Source: Stappia sp. ES.058
Lineage (GTDB): Bacteria > Pseudomonadota > Alphaproteobacteria > Rhizobiales > Stappiaceae
Assembly: GCF_900105595.1 (NCBI RefSeq)
Contig: NZ_LT629784.1
Span: forward strand, 806,001-870,000
Direction: 5' to 3'
Length of the DNA: 64,000 bases
Shown here: positions 1 to 8,275 of the stretch, in pieces
Position numbering within the stretch: position 1 is the first letter of the stretch
How the letters are laid out: each line of letters begins with the position of its first letter
Notes under the pieces: generated by a model
What the model was told of the DNA's origin: nothing
Seen by the model: the letters and a program-made list of their open reading frames with translations, nothing else
Databases searched by the model: none
Translations under genes and position numbers: made by a program

Positions 1-2
1 CG

Positions 3-440
3 GAGTCCGATCCGCGCGACGCGTTCCTGTGCCTGATCAACGCGCCGGCGCTTGGCGACCGGGCGCCCCACACGAGCAGCGAGATCGCGACATGTCTGGA
101 CGCAACCCTGACGCGGATGGCTCGCTGCGGCCTGTCCCTCGACAGCGCGACGATGGAGAGCGTGGCGACGACGCCGGCGGATTTCGAGCGGATGTTCCCG
201 GGAACGGGGGGCGCGCTCTACGGCAGGGCATCGCACGGCTGGATGGCGTCGTTTCAGCGTCCGGGCGCGCGCACGCGAATCCCGGGACTTTATCTGGCCG
301 GCGGCAGCGTTCATCCGGGGCCGGGGGTGCCGATGGCGTCGCTTTCCGGGCAACTGGCGGCGGCGAGCCTGGTCGCGGACCGCGGTTCGACGCGCCGGTT
401 CCACCCGGCGGCTATCTCTGGTGGTACCTCGACGGACTGA
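3..440 (+). CDS. crtD: Carotenoid 3,4-desaturase CrtD, C-terminal part
   Basis: Partial gene; the 5' end lies left of the window and the visible 145 codons begin in phase 3. The product belongs to the phytoene-desaturase-like FAD amine oxidases and would introduce the C-3,4 double bond in spirilloxanthin/spheroidene synthesis. The visible C-terminal signature is YLAGGSVHPGPGVPMASLSG, the FAD-contacting GGxxHPGxGxP motif, preceded by a serine- and aromatic-rich stretch (LYGRASHGWMASF) typical of CrtD. It is followed by crtC on the same strand. Assignment as CrtD rather than CrtI rests on the neighbours and on crtI being present separately in the window. Confidence 0.85.
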   Translation, partial: ESDPRDAFLCLINAPALGDRAPHTSSEIATCLDATLTRMARCGLSLDSATMESVATTPADFERMFPGTGGALYGRASHGWMASFQRPGARTRIPGLYLAGGSVHPGPGVPMASLSGQLAAASLVADRGSTRRFHPAAISGGTSTD

Positions 441-460
441 GCGCGTGCGGGCGCCACGCG

Positions 461-1342
461 GTGACCGTGATCGCCTTCGTCGGATCTGTGTTTTCCCCCT
501 ATTACGCCTGGGCGGGACGGCGCGATCCGGAGAATCACGTCGCCGTCAATGTCGCGCTCTATTCCGCCGATCGTCCGCGCTGGGCGATGACGGAGCGCAA
601 CCGTACGGCCCTCGCTCGCTCATCGCTGTCGTTTCGGGTCGGTCCGAGCCACCTGCGGTGGGACGACGACGGCGGGCTGACACTCGACTTCGATGAGGTC
701 GCATTACCGTTTCCGGGCGCGGGATGGCTGCCGGGTCGCATTCGCGGCACGATTCGTCTCGTGCCCAGGGTTGTGACGGGCACGGTCTTTGATGTTGACG
801 ACAGGGGCGCGCATCGCTGGTGGCCGATTGCGCCGGCCGCCGAAATCGACGTCGCCCTGGTGCAGGGAGGGCCGTCCTGGCGCGGCCATGGGTATCTCGA
901 CAGCAACTGGGGTGCCGAGCCGCTGGAAACCGGCTTTCGGCGCTGGGACTGGGCACGTGGACGCCTGGGCGACGGCCGCACCGCGATTCTCTACGATGCG
1001 TCCTGCCGCTCGGGGGCGCGGCGCGAACTGGCGCTCTGCATCGGATCAGACGGAGCGATCGAACGCCGTGCGTTGCCAGAGCCAAGGTCGCTTGGGCGCG
1101 GAACCTGGGGGGTGGAGCGCTATATGCACGCCGACGCGGACGGGGACCCCCGTCTTGTCCGCGCGCTGGAGGACGGGCCGTTCTACACCAGGGCCATCGT
1201 GGAAAGCCGGATCTGGGGCGAGCCGGTGACGGCGATGCACGAGACGTTTTCCGGAGATCGCTTCGCCCGCCCGCTCGTCAAGATGATGCTGCCGTTCCGC
1301 ATGCCCCGTCGAAGCGGCCGGTCTTTGCGCCCGGCCGAGTGA
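461..1342 (+). CDS. crtC: Carotenoid 1,2-hydratase CrtC
   Basis: Hydroxyneurosporene synthase family; it adds water to the psi end of acyclic carotenoids. Recognised by IAFVGSVFSPYYAWAGRRDP near the start, then NHVAVNVALY, RWAMTERNR, GHGYLDSNWGAEPLE and FYTRAIVESRIWGEPVTAMHE. The chosen GTG (461) gives 293 residues, close to the roughly 280-residue family members. The same frame stays open upstream and reads WWYLDGLSACGRHAVT, which looks conserved, so translation may begin earlier at a non-ATG codon inside crtD; no good ribosome site decides this. It lies 20 bp after the crtD stop and is probably co-transcribed with it. Confidence 0.85.
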   Translation: MTVIAFVGSVFSPYYAWAGRRDPENHVAVNVALYSADRPRWAMTERNRTALARSSLSFRVGPSHLRWDDDGGLTLDFDEVALPFPGAGWLPGRIRGTIRLVPRVVTGTVFDVDDRGAHRWWPIAPAAEIDVALVQGGPSWRGHGYLDSNWGAEPLETGFRRWDWARGRLGDGRTAILYDASCRSGARRELALCIGSDGAIERRALPEPRSLGRGTWGVERYMHADADGDPRLVRALEDGPFYTRAIVESRIWGEPVTAMHETFSGDRFARPLVKMMLPFRMPRRSGRSLRPAE

Positions 1343-1349
1343 CGGCAGC

Positions 1350-1502
1350 TCAGTCGAGCGTTTTTTTCTTCCGCGCGTTTTCATCGTCGCGGGCCTTGCG
1401 GGCCTTCATGTCGCGCTTGAGACTGCGCAATTGCCAGACGCCGAAGGCCCCGACGGCAAGGGCGGTGAGCACAAGCTCCACCAGGCCGAGATAGTTGCCC
1501 AT
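1350..1502 (-). CDS. Small membrane protein of the photosynthesis cluster (50 aa)
   Basis: A 50-codon ORF starts 4 bp after the crtB stop on the same strand, so it is probably the last gene of the crtI-crtB operon. It begins MGNYLGLVELVLTALAVGAF: one hydrophobic segment (residues 5-22), then a very basic tail (SLKRDMKARKARDD, KKKTLD). This fits a single-span protein with a positively charged cytoplasmic tail. It meets crtC tail to tail with 7 bp between the stops. Function unknown. I infer that it is real from its position, amino-acid composition and tight spacing. Confidence 0.6.
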   Translation of the reverse strand: MGNYLGLVELVLTALAVGAFGVWQLRSLKRDMKARKARDDENARKKKTLD

Positions 1503-1506
1503 CTGT

Positions 1507-2562
1507 TCAGCTCCGCCCGCGCGCGGCTGACATCAGCGCGCGTTCCCGCCGCTCCGTGGTGGCGAGAAGGTCCAGCACCCGTCCGAACTTCTCGTCGAAG
1601 CCGCGCGGTTCCGGGACCGATTCCGGGCAACTGCACGCCTCGACCAGATGCAGCACGCTCTCGTGCGGCGCCAGGCCGAGCGCGTTTGCGGACGGGAACG
1701 GCGTCGCGGCCGCGAAAAGCAGCAGGCGAACCTTGGCGGCGCGGCTGGTGACCGCGCGCCGGGTGATGCTGTCATGTCCGTTTTCGGCAATCGCCCGCCC
1801 GATGTCGCGGTAGATCAGGCCGGCGCTGCGAATTGCCGGCCGGCAGTCGAGCGGCAGGCCGCCGATGCCGGCACGCGCGCGGGCATAATGCGCATCGGCC
1901 GCCGACAGAAGCCGCGCCACCACCCGCGCCAGGGCAGGCGAGGGGCGTGGATCGCGGATGAGGGTGTCCGCCGACAGGCCCTCTTCCGCCAGCCAGTCGC
2001 GCGGCAGATAGACCCGGCCGTTGCAGGCGTCCTCGCCGACATCGCGGGCGATGTTGGTGTATTGCATCGCGATCCCGAGATCGGCGGCGCGCGCCAGCAC
2101 GTTGCGGTCGCGCACACCCATGATCAGCGTCATCATAAGCCCGACGGTCGAGGCGACGCGGGCGGCATAGGCGGCAAGCTCGTCGAGCGTGCGATAGACC
2201 CGTCCGTCCTCGTCCCAGGCAAATCCCTCGATCATCGCGTCCGGCAGGTTGCGCGGAATACGGTGCGCGGAGACAACGGAGGCAAAGGCCCGGTCGCACA
2301 GGTGATCCTGGGGCGCGCCGCGATAGATCGCGTCGAGGCGCCGCGTCAGCATGTCGGTGGCGCGCCCCGATGTGGAGCCGGCGTCGACCAGGTCGTCGGT
2401 GGAGCGGCAGAACGCATAAAGCGCCCGCGCCGGCAGCCGAACCCGTTGTGGCAGGAGCAGCGAGGCGGCGTGGAAGGACTTCGACCCGCATCTGATCGCT
2501 TTTTGACAGGCGACGTGCTCGGCCGCATCCAGGAGAATGGGTTCAGGCGAATTCACGGGCAT
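1507..2562 (-). CDS. crtB: Phytoene synthase CrtB
   Basis: Squalene/phytoene synthase family, 351 aa; condenses two geranylgeranyl diphosphates to 15-cis-phytoene. Both Asp-rich diphosphate/Mg-binding motifs are visible: DDLVD (in YAFCRSTDDLVDAG, about residues 50-60) and DVGED (in YTNIARDVGEDA), followed by NGRVYLP. The start overlaps the end of crtI by 20 bp, so the two are translationally linked. Confidence 0.95.
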   Translation of the reverse strand: MPVNSPEPILLDAAEHVACQKAIRCGSKSFHAASLLLPQRVRLPARALYAFCRSTDDLVDAGSTSGRATDMLTRRLDAIYRGAPQDHLCDRAFASVVSAHRIPRNLPDAMIEGFAWDEDGRVYRTLDELAAYAARVASTVGLMMTLIMGVRDRNVLARAADLGIAMQYTNIARDVGEDACNGRVYLPRDWLAEEGLSADTLIRDPRPSPALARVVARLLSAADAHYARARAGIGGLPLDCRPAIRSAGLIYRDIGRAIAENGHDSITRRAVTSRAAKVRLLLFAAATPFPSANALGLAPHESVLHLVEACSCPESVPEPRGFDEKFGRVLDLLATTERRERALMSAARGRS

Positions 2563-4090
2563 GCGGCACCACCTTGTCGAGAATTTTCGCGGAAGCGACG
2601 ACGCCGGGAAGGCCGGCTCCGGGGTGCGTGCCCGCGCCCACCAGATAAAGGCCGTCGACGGCTTCGCTTGCGTTGTGCGGACGAAACCACGCCAGTTGCG
2701 TCAGCCTGGGTTCCATCCCGAAGGCTGCCCCCTTGTGCGCCAGCAAGCGGGTTTGGAAATCGAGCGGGGTCATCACCCGCGAGGTGACGAGTGCGTCGCC
2801 CAGACCGGGCAGCATCGTGCGCTCCAGATGGGCCTCGATTCGGGCGCGGTAGGGCTCTGCCGCCTGGCGCCAGTCCGTCGCGCCGTCGAGGTTGGGAACC
2901 GGCGAGAGCACGTAGAAGGTGTCGCAGCCCTCCGGCGCCACGCTTGGATCGGTCGCGCTCGGGCGATGCAGGTAGAGGCTGAAGTCGTCGGCCAGGATCT
3001 TGCGGTCGAAGATATCGGCGAGAAGCCCGTCGTAGCGCGGCCCCATCATCACCGTGTGATGGCCGACCTCCGGATACTGCCGATCCGTTCCGAAGTACCA
3101 AACGAACAGGCTCATCGAATAGGCCATTCGTCCGAGCTTGCGGGTGCTCCAGCGTCCGCGCGCCGAGGCCGGCAAGAGCTTGCCATAGGTCCAGGCGGCA
3201 TCCGCGTTGGAGACGACGATATCCGCCTCGATCTGCTCATCATCGGCAAGCCGCACGCCGTTGGCCCGGCCGTTGTCGACAAGGATTTGCGTCACATCGG
3301 CGTTCATGCGAAAGGCGACGCCCTGGCTTTCGGCGAGATCGGCCATGCCTCTGACCAACGCGCCGGTGCCGCCATTCGCGTAATGCACGCCATAGGTCTG
3401 CTCGAGGTAGGAGATCAGGCTCATCAGCGAGCTGGTGCGCATCGGGTTGCCGCCGATGAATAGCGGATGGAAGCTCAGCGCCATCCGCAGCTTGTCGTTG
3501 CGCACATGCTTTGAAACCAGTGCGTGCACGGATCTTTCGGCCCGGCGCAAGACGAGATCCGGCAAGGCCTTCGCCATGCTCGCGAGCGAGGGGAAGGGCC
3601 GGTCGACCATCTTCTCGAAGCCAATGTGAAAACAGGCCTTGCTCTCCTTCAGGAACGCATCGTAGCCGGCAAGGTCGGCGGGACTGAAGCGTTCCACCTC
3701 AGCACGCATGGCTGCCGTATCGCCGTAGCAGCGAAACGCGTCGCCGTCGTCGAAGCGGATCGTGTAGCAGGGCGTCAGCTCGCGCAGCGTCACATGATCG
3801 CTCATGCGCTGGCCGCAAAGCGTCCAGAGCTCCTCGAAAAGAAAGGGCGCGGTCAGGATCGTCGGTCCGGCATCGAAGGTGAAACCGTCCTGGCGAAACA
3901 CGCTCGCCCGCCCGCCTGGCGCATCAAGCCGGTCGACGACCGTCACGCGATATCCGCGAACGCTCAGTCGGATCGCCGCCGCCAGACCGCCAACGCCGGC
4001 GCCGATCACGACGGCATGCGCCCGGCTGTCGTCACCTGTGATCGCTGGAACCGGAGTTGGGTGAATGGTCATCTTGTCCTGCCGGTGCAA
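2543..4090 (-). CDS. crtI: Phytoene desaturase CrtI
   Basis: FAD-dependent desaturase of 515 aa that converts phytoene to neurosporene or lycopene. The N-terminal dinucleotide fold reads VVIGAGVGGLAAAIRL, followed by DAPGGRASVF and a TFDAGPTI segment. The C-terminal FAD motif is LYLVGAGTHPGAGLPGVV. It leads the crtI-crtB-small-ORF operon. An internal ATG 15 nt downstream (MTIHPTP) is an alternative start. bchO begins 30 bp upstream in the same direction, so the two operons may be continuous. Confidence 0.95.
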   Translation of the reverse strand: MHRQDKMTIHPTPVPAITGDDSRAHAVVIGAGVGGLAAAIRLSVRGYRVTVVDRLDAPGGRASVFRQDGFTFDAGPTILTAPFLFEELWTLCGQRMSDHVTLRELTPCYTIRFDDGDAFRCYGDTAAMRAEVERFSPADLAGYDAFLKESKACFHIGFEKMVDRPFPSLASMAKALPDLVLRRAERSVHALVSKHVRNDKLRMALSFHPLFIGGNPMRTSSLMSLISYLEQTYGVHYANGGTGALVRGMADLAESQGVAFRMNADVTQILVDNGRANGVRLADDEQIEADIVVSNADAAWTYGKLLPASARGRWSTRKLGRMAYSMSLFVWYFGTDRQYPEVGHHTVMMGPRYDGLLADIFDRKILADDFSLYLHRPSATDPSVAPEGCDTFYVLSPVPNLDGATDWRQAAEPYRARIEAHLERTMLPGLGDALVTSRVMTPLDFQTRLLAHKGAAFGMEPRLTQLAWFRPHNASEAVDGLYLVGAGTHPGAGLPGVVASAKILDKVVPHAREFA

Positions 4091-4120
4091 ACCGTTGAAG
4101 GGGTGGGGAGGGCGATCGGT

Positions 4121-5041
4121 CTAGGCACTGCGACGATCCTTGGATTCGGGCGAAGCCCTGCTGAAACAGCGTTCTTCGATGAGTGTCGCGATTTTGTCCG
4201 GCTCGGCCTCATGCAGCAGGTGTCCGCCGGTTGCGAAACGGATGCAGGTCGCGCTGCGTGCGCGAGCCGCTGCCCGCGTCGAGACAGATGCCGGAACCAT
4301 GGGATCGTCGTCGGCGGCGATCAGGACCAGTTCGCGATCAAGCGAGGGCAGGGCAGCTTGAAGCGGCGCGAGATCCCAGTGCGCCATCATGCCGAGCGCG
4401 GCACGCACGTGTCTTCGGCTGGCGAACAGGCGCGCGTAGCATCTTGCGCCATCCGTGCCGATCTCCGAACCCGTTGCCCGTCGCAACATGGCATCGGTTC
4501 CCCCAAGGGTCGCCCGCCAGGCGAGCAGCCTTGGAGTAAGCGGATTGAGGAACAACACCCGCGCCAGCGGCTGAAACAGAGCATTGCCCTGGATCGGTTC
4601 AAGGGCGGCGTTCAGTCCGAAGATCTGCGCCGGCGCGACGCCGCCGAGTTGCGCCATGCGGATCAGCACGGCCGCGCCGGCGGAATGTCCGGCGGCGGCG
4701 AGCGGCATGATGTCGAGATGGCGCAGCAGACCGGAGATCGCGTCGGCCATGCCCCCGGGCGTCAGGGACTGCGTGTCGCGCGCTTCGGTGAAGCCGTGGC
4801 CGGGCAGATCGAAGGCGATCACGCGAAAGCGGGCAGCCAGCCGGGGCATGAGATCGCGGAAGGAGTGGGTCGAGGCTGCTGTGCCATGCACCAGAACGAT
4901 GGCGGGTGCATGCGGATCGCCCATCTCCTGAATGTGCCAGAGGATGCGCCGGGTTCGCACGAACCGGCTGGCGTCGCTGTTTGGCCAGTCGTGGCCGTCG
5001 CGGCTCCAGTCGAGGTCCTGACTTTGTGTGAAGCCGGCCAT
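4121..5041 (-). CDS. bchO: BchO, magnesium-chelatase accessory alpha/beta hydrolase
   Basis: 306-aa alpha/beta-hydrolase fold protein. Visible elements are the oxyanion-loop motif LVHGTAAS, the FDLPGHGFTE segment and the nucleophile elbow GHSAG (Ser). A late His is present in GGHLLHE. The gene starts 5 bp after the bchD stop, in the usual bchI-bchD-bchO order; BchO is conserved there and is thought to assist Mg insertion into protoporphyrin IX, though its exact reaction is not established. Confidence 0.9.
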   Translation of the reverse strand: MAGFTQSQDLDWSRDGHDWPNSDASRFVRTRRILWHIQEMGDPHAPAIVLVHGTAASTHSFRDLMPRLAARFRVIAFDLPGHGFTEARDTQSLTPGGMADAISGLLRHLDIMPLAAAGHSAGAAVLIRMAQLGGVAPAQIFGLNAALEPIQGNALFQPLARVLFLNPLTPRLLAWRATLGGTDAMLRRATGSEIGTDGARCYARLFASRRHVRAALGMMAHWDLAPLQAALPSLDRELVLIAADDDPMVPASVSTRAAARARSATCIRFATGGHLLHEAEPDKIATLIEERCFSRASPESKDRRSA

Positions 5042-5046
5042 TGTCG

Positions 5047-6879
5047 TCAGTCGCCCCGCATGTAGGTTGAGACGAGGCTCGATACGGAGGCGGCGTCGGC
5101 ACGCGGCAGCGCCCGATAGTCCGCCTTCATCGTTTCGGCCAGCGTGCGCGCGCCGTCGCGCGAGCGCCGGCCAATGTCGATCACCAGTGTCTTGAAGCCA
5201 AGCATGGCGCCCTGTCTGGCAAGCCGGGCGGCTTCGTCCTGGGCGATGGCGCGATCCGCGCTGCCGTCGAGAGCGATGTTTCCGCGCCCGTCGGTGAAGA
5301 GAACGATCAGTGGCGTTTGCCCCTTGCGTCGGATCTGCACCGCCAGTTCGAGGCTGCGCCGCATTCCGTCGGCCAACGGCGTGGGACCGCCGCCGGGCAA
5401 GCCGGTGAGGCTGCGTTTAGCCCGCACCAGGGAGCGTGTCGGCTCCAGAAGGAGCTCCGCCTCACGTCCGCGAAAGGCGATCAGCGCGATCTGGTCGCGC
5501 CGCACGTAACAATCGGCGAGCAACAGTTCGATCGCCCCCTTCGCCTCGCCCAGCCGGTCGAAGGCGGTCGAGCCGGAGGCATCGACCGCGAAGATCGCCG
5601 TGGTTTCGGTCCGATGCCGACGGCGCAGGTAGCGGAAGTCGGAGGAGGCGACATGAATGGGGCGGGTCGTGCCGTCGCCCGTTGCCTCATGTGCTCTGCG
5701 TCTCAGGTGCTGCCAGGGAGCCGCCGCGCGCAGGGTCGCGGCAACATTCGGCCGCAGTCCGGCGGTCGACGGACGGCTGGTGACGCCGATCGTCCGGCCG
5801 CGCGCGCTGCCGTGTTGTTCCGCGCCGGATTTCCCCGCCCCGCCACCGGTCTTCAATGCATCCGCGCCGATGGCCAGCAGCGAAGGGTCGAGCTTTTGCG
5901 CGGCAAGAACCGCGATCAGCATGTCCTGCAGGTCAGCCGGGTCGATCTCGGGCTCGCCGCCAGCGTCGGGTGTGTCGTCTGCGTTTTCGCCAGACTCCGC
6001 TGCGGGTGGCTCGACGTGTCGATCCGAGGTGTTGGCCTGCGGATCAGGTTGTGGCTCCGTATGTTCCGTTTCCGCCTCGTCGGTGTCTTGCGCCTGCGGG
6101 GCAAGTCCGAACACCAGCCGCAGCGCCGTTGCCGCGTGGCTGGCTTCAGCGCGCGGAGAACCGTCAAGCGCGGCCACGATCCGCGTGACGCGGGTGAGCG
6201 CCAGCGCTCGCCTCATAGAACGGGTGGCCGTGGCATCGGCGGCGGCGACAAGCGCCTCGAGCAGGGCATCGGAAAGAACGACCTTGCGCCAGTCGGCAGC
6301 GGAGGGCGGACATGTGTTCACGGGATCGGCGTCCGCCGTGTCGCCAAGCGAGAGATCTTCCAGCGGAAGGCGCAGGCACAACCTGTCGGCGATGGCGAGC
6401 GGCAGGCCTTCTTCCGCGTCTGCGCCTTCGTCGAGAGCGACGAGCGCAAGCCGCGCCGGTTGGCCGGGTCCGCTGCGCCCGGTATCGAGTGCTCCGGCCA
6501 GGATTCCGGCAACTGTCGCCTCTGTGCGTTCGGCCATGGCGAGCACAAGCAAGCCGCCATGCGCGCGAGACAGCACGCCGGTGGTGTGAACCGGTCGACC
6601 CTGGCTCAGGGTCTCGGAGAGATCGAGGCCGCCGTCGAGCGCATCGGCTGTCACCGTTGCAGCGACGCGCTGGACCGGTGAACCGGGAGATTGCATGAGC
6701 TTGAGCGCGGCGAGCCAGCGATCCAGGACCGGACCGCAGCGGGCGCGCACATGGATACCGCCAAGTGCCGCTCCGCCCACTGTCAGCACCCTGGCGGCAA
6801 GCAACGCATCCGCCCAGCGTGCGTTTGCGGGGCCGGGCAAGGCCGCGGTGCCGGCGGCTGTGCATGCGGCGTCAGGCAT
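5047..6879 (-). CDS. bchD: Magnesium chelatase subunit D
   Basis: 610 aa from the ATG at 6879, which overlaps the bchI stop by 8 bp (ATGCCTGA). The open frame extends upstream into bchI, but that extension lacks a sensible start. The N-terminal half is a degenerate AAA+ module without a clean Walker A. A Pro/Glu/Asp-rich acidic linker follows (DTDEAETEHTEPQPDP region), and the C-terminal integrin-I domain has a MIDAS motif DASGSTAF and FTDGRGNI. It acts with BchI and BchH in the ATP-dependent chelatase, the first committed step to bacteriochlorophyll. Confidence 0.95.
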   Translation of the reverse strand: MPDAACTAAGTAALPGPANARWADALLAARVLTVGGAALGGIHVRARCGPVLDRWLAALKLMQSPGSPVQRVAATVTADALDGGLDLSETLSQGRPVHTTGVLSRAHGGLLVLAMAERTEATVAGILAGALDTGRSGPGQPARLALVALDEGADAEEGLPLAIADRLCLRLPLEDLSLGDTADADPVNTCPPSAADWRKVVLSDALLEALVAAADATATRSMRRALALTRVTRIVAALDGSPRAEASHAATALRLVFGLAPQAQDTDEAETEHTEPQPDPQANTSDRHVEPPAAESGENADDTPDAGGEPEIDPADLQDMLIAVLAAQKLDPSLLAIGADALKTGGGAGKSGAEQHGSARGRTIGVTSRPSTAGLRPNVAATLRAAAPWQHLRRRAHEATGDGTTRPIHVASSDFRYLRRRHRTETTAIFAVDASGSTAFDRLGEAKGAIELLLADCYVRRDQIALIAFRGREAELLLEPTRSLVRAKRSLTGLPGGGPTPLADGMRRSLELAVQIRRKGQTPLIVLFTDGRGNIALDGSADRAIAQDEAARLARQGAMLGFKTLVIDIGRRSRDGARTLAETMKADYRALPRADAASVSSLVSTYMRGD

Positions 6880-7924
6880 GGCCTGCCACTCCGAAGGAGA
6901 CCTCGTCCACGGCGCGTTCCACCCGTGCGGCCGATCCGGCTTCGTCGAGCGGATCGCGGCGCAGACGATGACGAAGCGCCATCGGCGCAACGGCGACGAC
7001 GTCGGCGGTTCCCGGTTCGTGCTTTCCGGCGAACGCAGCGCGCGCGCGGGCGGCGCGGATCAGCGTCAGTTCGCCGCGCAACCCGTCCACCCCGAGACGA
7101 AGGCACAGTGTTGCGGCCAGTTCGAGCACCGGGGTCGGCGTTTCCATTTTTTGAAGCATCGCTGCGGATTTTCGGATGCGCGCGGTGATCTTCCCATCGC
7201 GCGCCGCCCAATCCTCGACGAATTCTTTCGGGTTTCGGTCATACCGCTCGCGGCGGCGGATCACCTCGACGCGCTGCTGAATGTCGCGCGGGGCAGACAC
7301 GTCGAGCGACAGGCCGAAGCGGTCGAGCAACTGGGGACGCAATTCGCCCTCTTCCGGATTGCCGCTGCCGACGAGAACGAACCGGGCGGGATGGCGAACG
7401 CTCAGGCCTTCGCGCTCGACGACATTCGTTCCGGACGCGGCAACGTCGAGCAGCAGGTCGACCAGGTGGTCTTCCAGGAGATTGACCTCATCGATATAGA
7501 GAAACCCTCGATTGGCGCGCGCCAGCAATCCCGGTTCGAAGGCCTTTTCCCCGGTCGTCAGGGCTTTTTCCAGGTCGAGCGTGCCGCAGACACGGTCTTC
7601 GGTTGCTCCGAGCGGGAGGTCGACCACGGGCGTACGGCGCTTTTCGATCGCCGGCCGCTTCGTTTTCACGCCCGGCCGCGCCGTACCGCTGCACACGGGA
7701 CAGATGTCCGAAGGACGGGCTGGATCGCAGTTGAAGGCGCAGCCGACACGGGCCTTGATGTCGGGCAGAAGTGCCGCAAGCGCACGCACGGCCGTCGATT
7801 TCCCCGTTCCGCGGTCGCCGAACACGAGAACACCGCCAAGTGACGGATCGACGGCGGCCAAAAGCAGAGCGTCCTTCAGTTCATCCTGTCCCACGATGGC
7901 GGAGAAGGGAAATGGCGGGGACAT
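6872..7924 (-). CDS. bchI: Magnesium chelatase ATPase subunit I
   Basis: AAA+ ATPase of 350 aa. Walker A is GDRGTGKS, Walker B is LYIDEVNLL, sensor 1 lies in LVGSGNPEEGELRPQLLDRF and the arginine-finger region in LDRFGLSLDV. The ATG at 7924 was chosen because GGGAGA lies 7 bp upstream; the 16-codon upstream extension is not family-like. It is the first gene of the leftward bchI-bchD-bchO unit, and its promoter region holds TGT-N12-ACA palindromes. Confidence 0.95.
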   Translation of the reverse strand: MSPPFPFSAIVGQDELKDALLLAAVDPSLGGVLVFGDRGTGKSTAVRALAALLPDIKARVGCAFNCDPARPSDICPVCSGTARPGVKTKRPAIEKRRTPVVDLPLGATEDRVCGTLDLEKALTTGEKAFEPGLLARANRGFLYIDEVNLLEDHLVDLLLDVAASGTNVVEREGLSVRHPARFVLVGSGNPEEGELRPQLLDRFGLSLDVSAPRDIQQRVEVIRRRERYDRNPKEFVEDWAARDGKITARIRKSAAMLQKMETPTPVLELAATLCLRLGVDGLRGELTLIRAARARAAFAGKHEPGTADVVAVAPMALRHRLRRDPLDEAGSAARVERAVDEVSFGVAGHA

Positions 7925-7942
7925 GCGGTTTCTCCCGAGGAA

Positions 7943-7984
7943 TGTAAACTTGAGATTACGAGATACTGTCAATTAGATTAGACA
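7943..7984 (-). promoter_or_regulatory. Tandem CrtJ/PpsR-type operators upstream of bchI
   Basis: A perfect TGT-N12-ACA palindrome, tgtcaattagattagaca, lies at 7967-7984. A one-mismatch copy, tgtaaacttgagattacg, lies at 7943-7960, 6 bp away and 19 bp before the bchI start. CrtJ/PpsR is known to repress bch and crt promoters by binding pairs of this motif. The match is seen in the sequence; the regulator gene itself is not in this window. Confidence 0.7.
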
Positions 7985-8078
7985 CTTTCTTTGCAAATGC
8001 AATTGGGCTTGGCAAACTTGTGTGAGCGGCGACGCCCCCGGATCGGGAGGATCCGTGCCGGCGTGTGTGAAGTCCGAG

Positions 8079-8121
8079 TGTAATTTATGATTGACATATT
8101 AAGTGTAAAAACAAGTTTACA
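8079..8121 (+). promoter_or_regulatory. Second CrtJ/PpsR operator pair between bchI and dxs
   Basis: Two perfect TGT-N12-ACA sites, tgtaatttatgattgaca (8079-8096) and tgtaaaaacaagtttaca (8104-8121), separated by 7 bp. They lie in the 351-bp divergent region between bchI and dxs, about 155 bp before the dxs start, so either or both promoters could be controlled. The local AT-richness also fits promoter DNA. The rest of this intergenic stretch holds no gene I can support. Confidence 0.7.
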
Positions 8122-8275
8122 AATTGGAAAGTGCGGTTGAAGATACGGGCAACGGCTTGCAGCGTGGCAACCGCCGTCCGGATACTCAGTTTCGGGGGTT
8201 GTGGTTGCACGGAGAGATCGACACCTGGACGACACGGCGCATCGCGCGGGCCAGGTTGCACAAGAGGGATCCATC

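Noticed and set aside
29..1342. A 437-residue CrtC starting at an ATG inside crtD
   Set aside because: The first 130 residues are the shadow frame of crtD and low-complexity; CrtC homology begins only near position 415, so a later start was used.
1648..2787. Long plus-strand ORF antisense to crtB
   Set aside because: Mirror of a strongly conserved gene; high GC keeps antisense frames open. Same for 2537-3463, 3524-5065 and 5317-6681.
5047..6990. BchD starting at 6990
   Set aside because: The extra N-terminus lies within the bchI coding region and is not family-like; the ATG at 6879 overlaps the bchI stop in the usual way.
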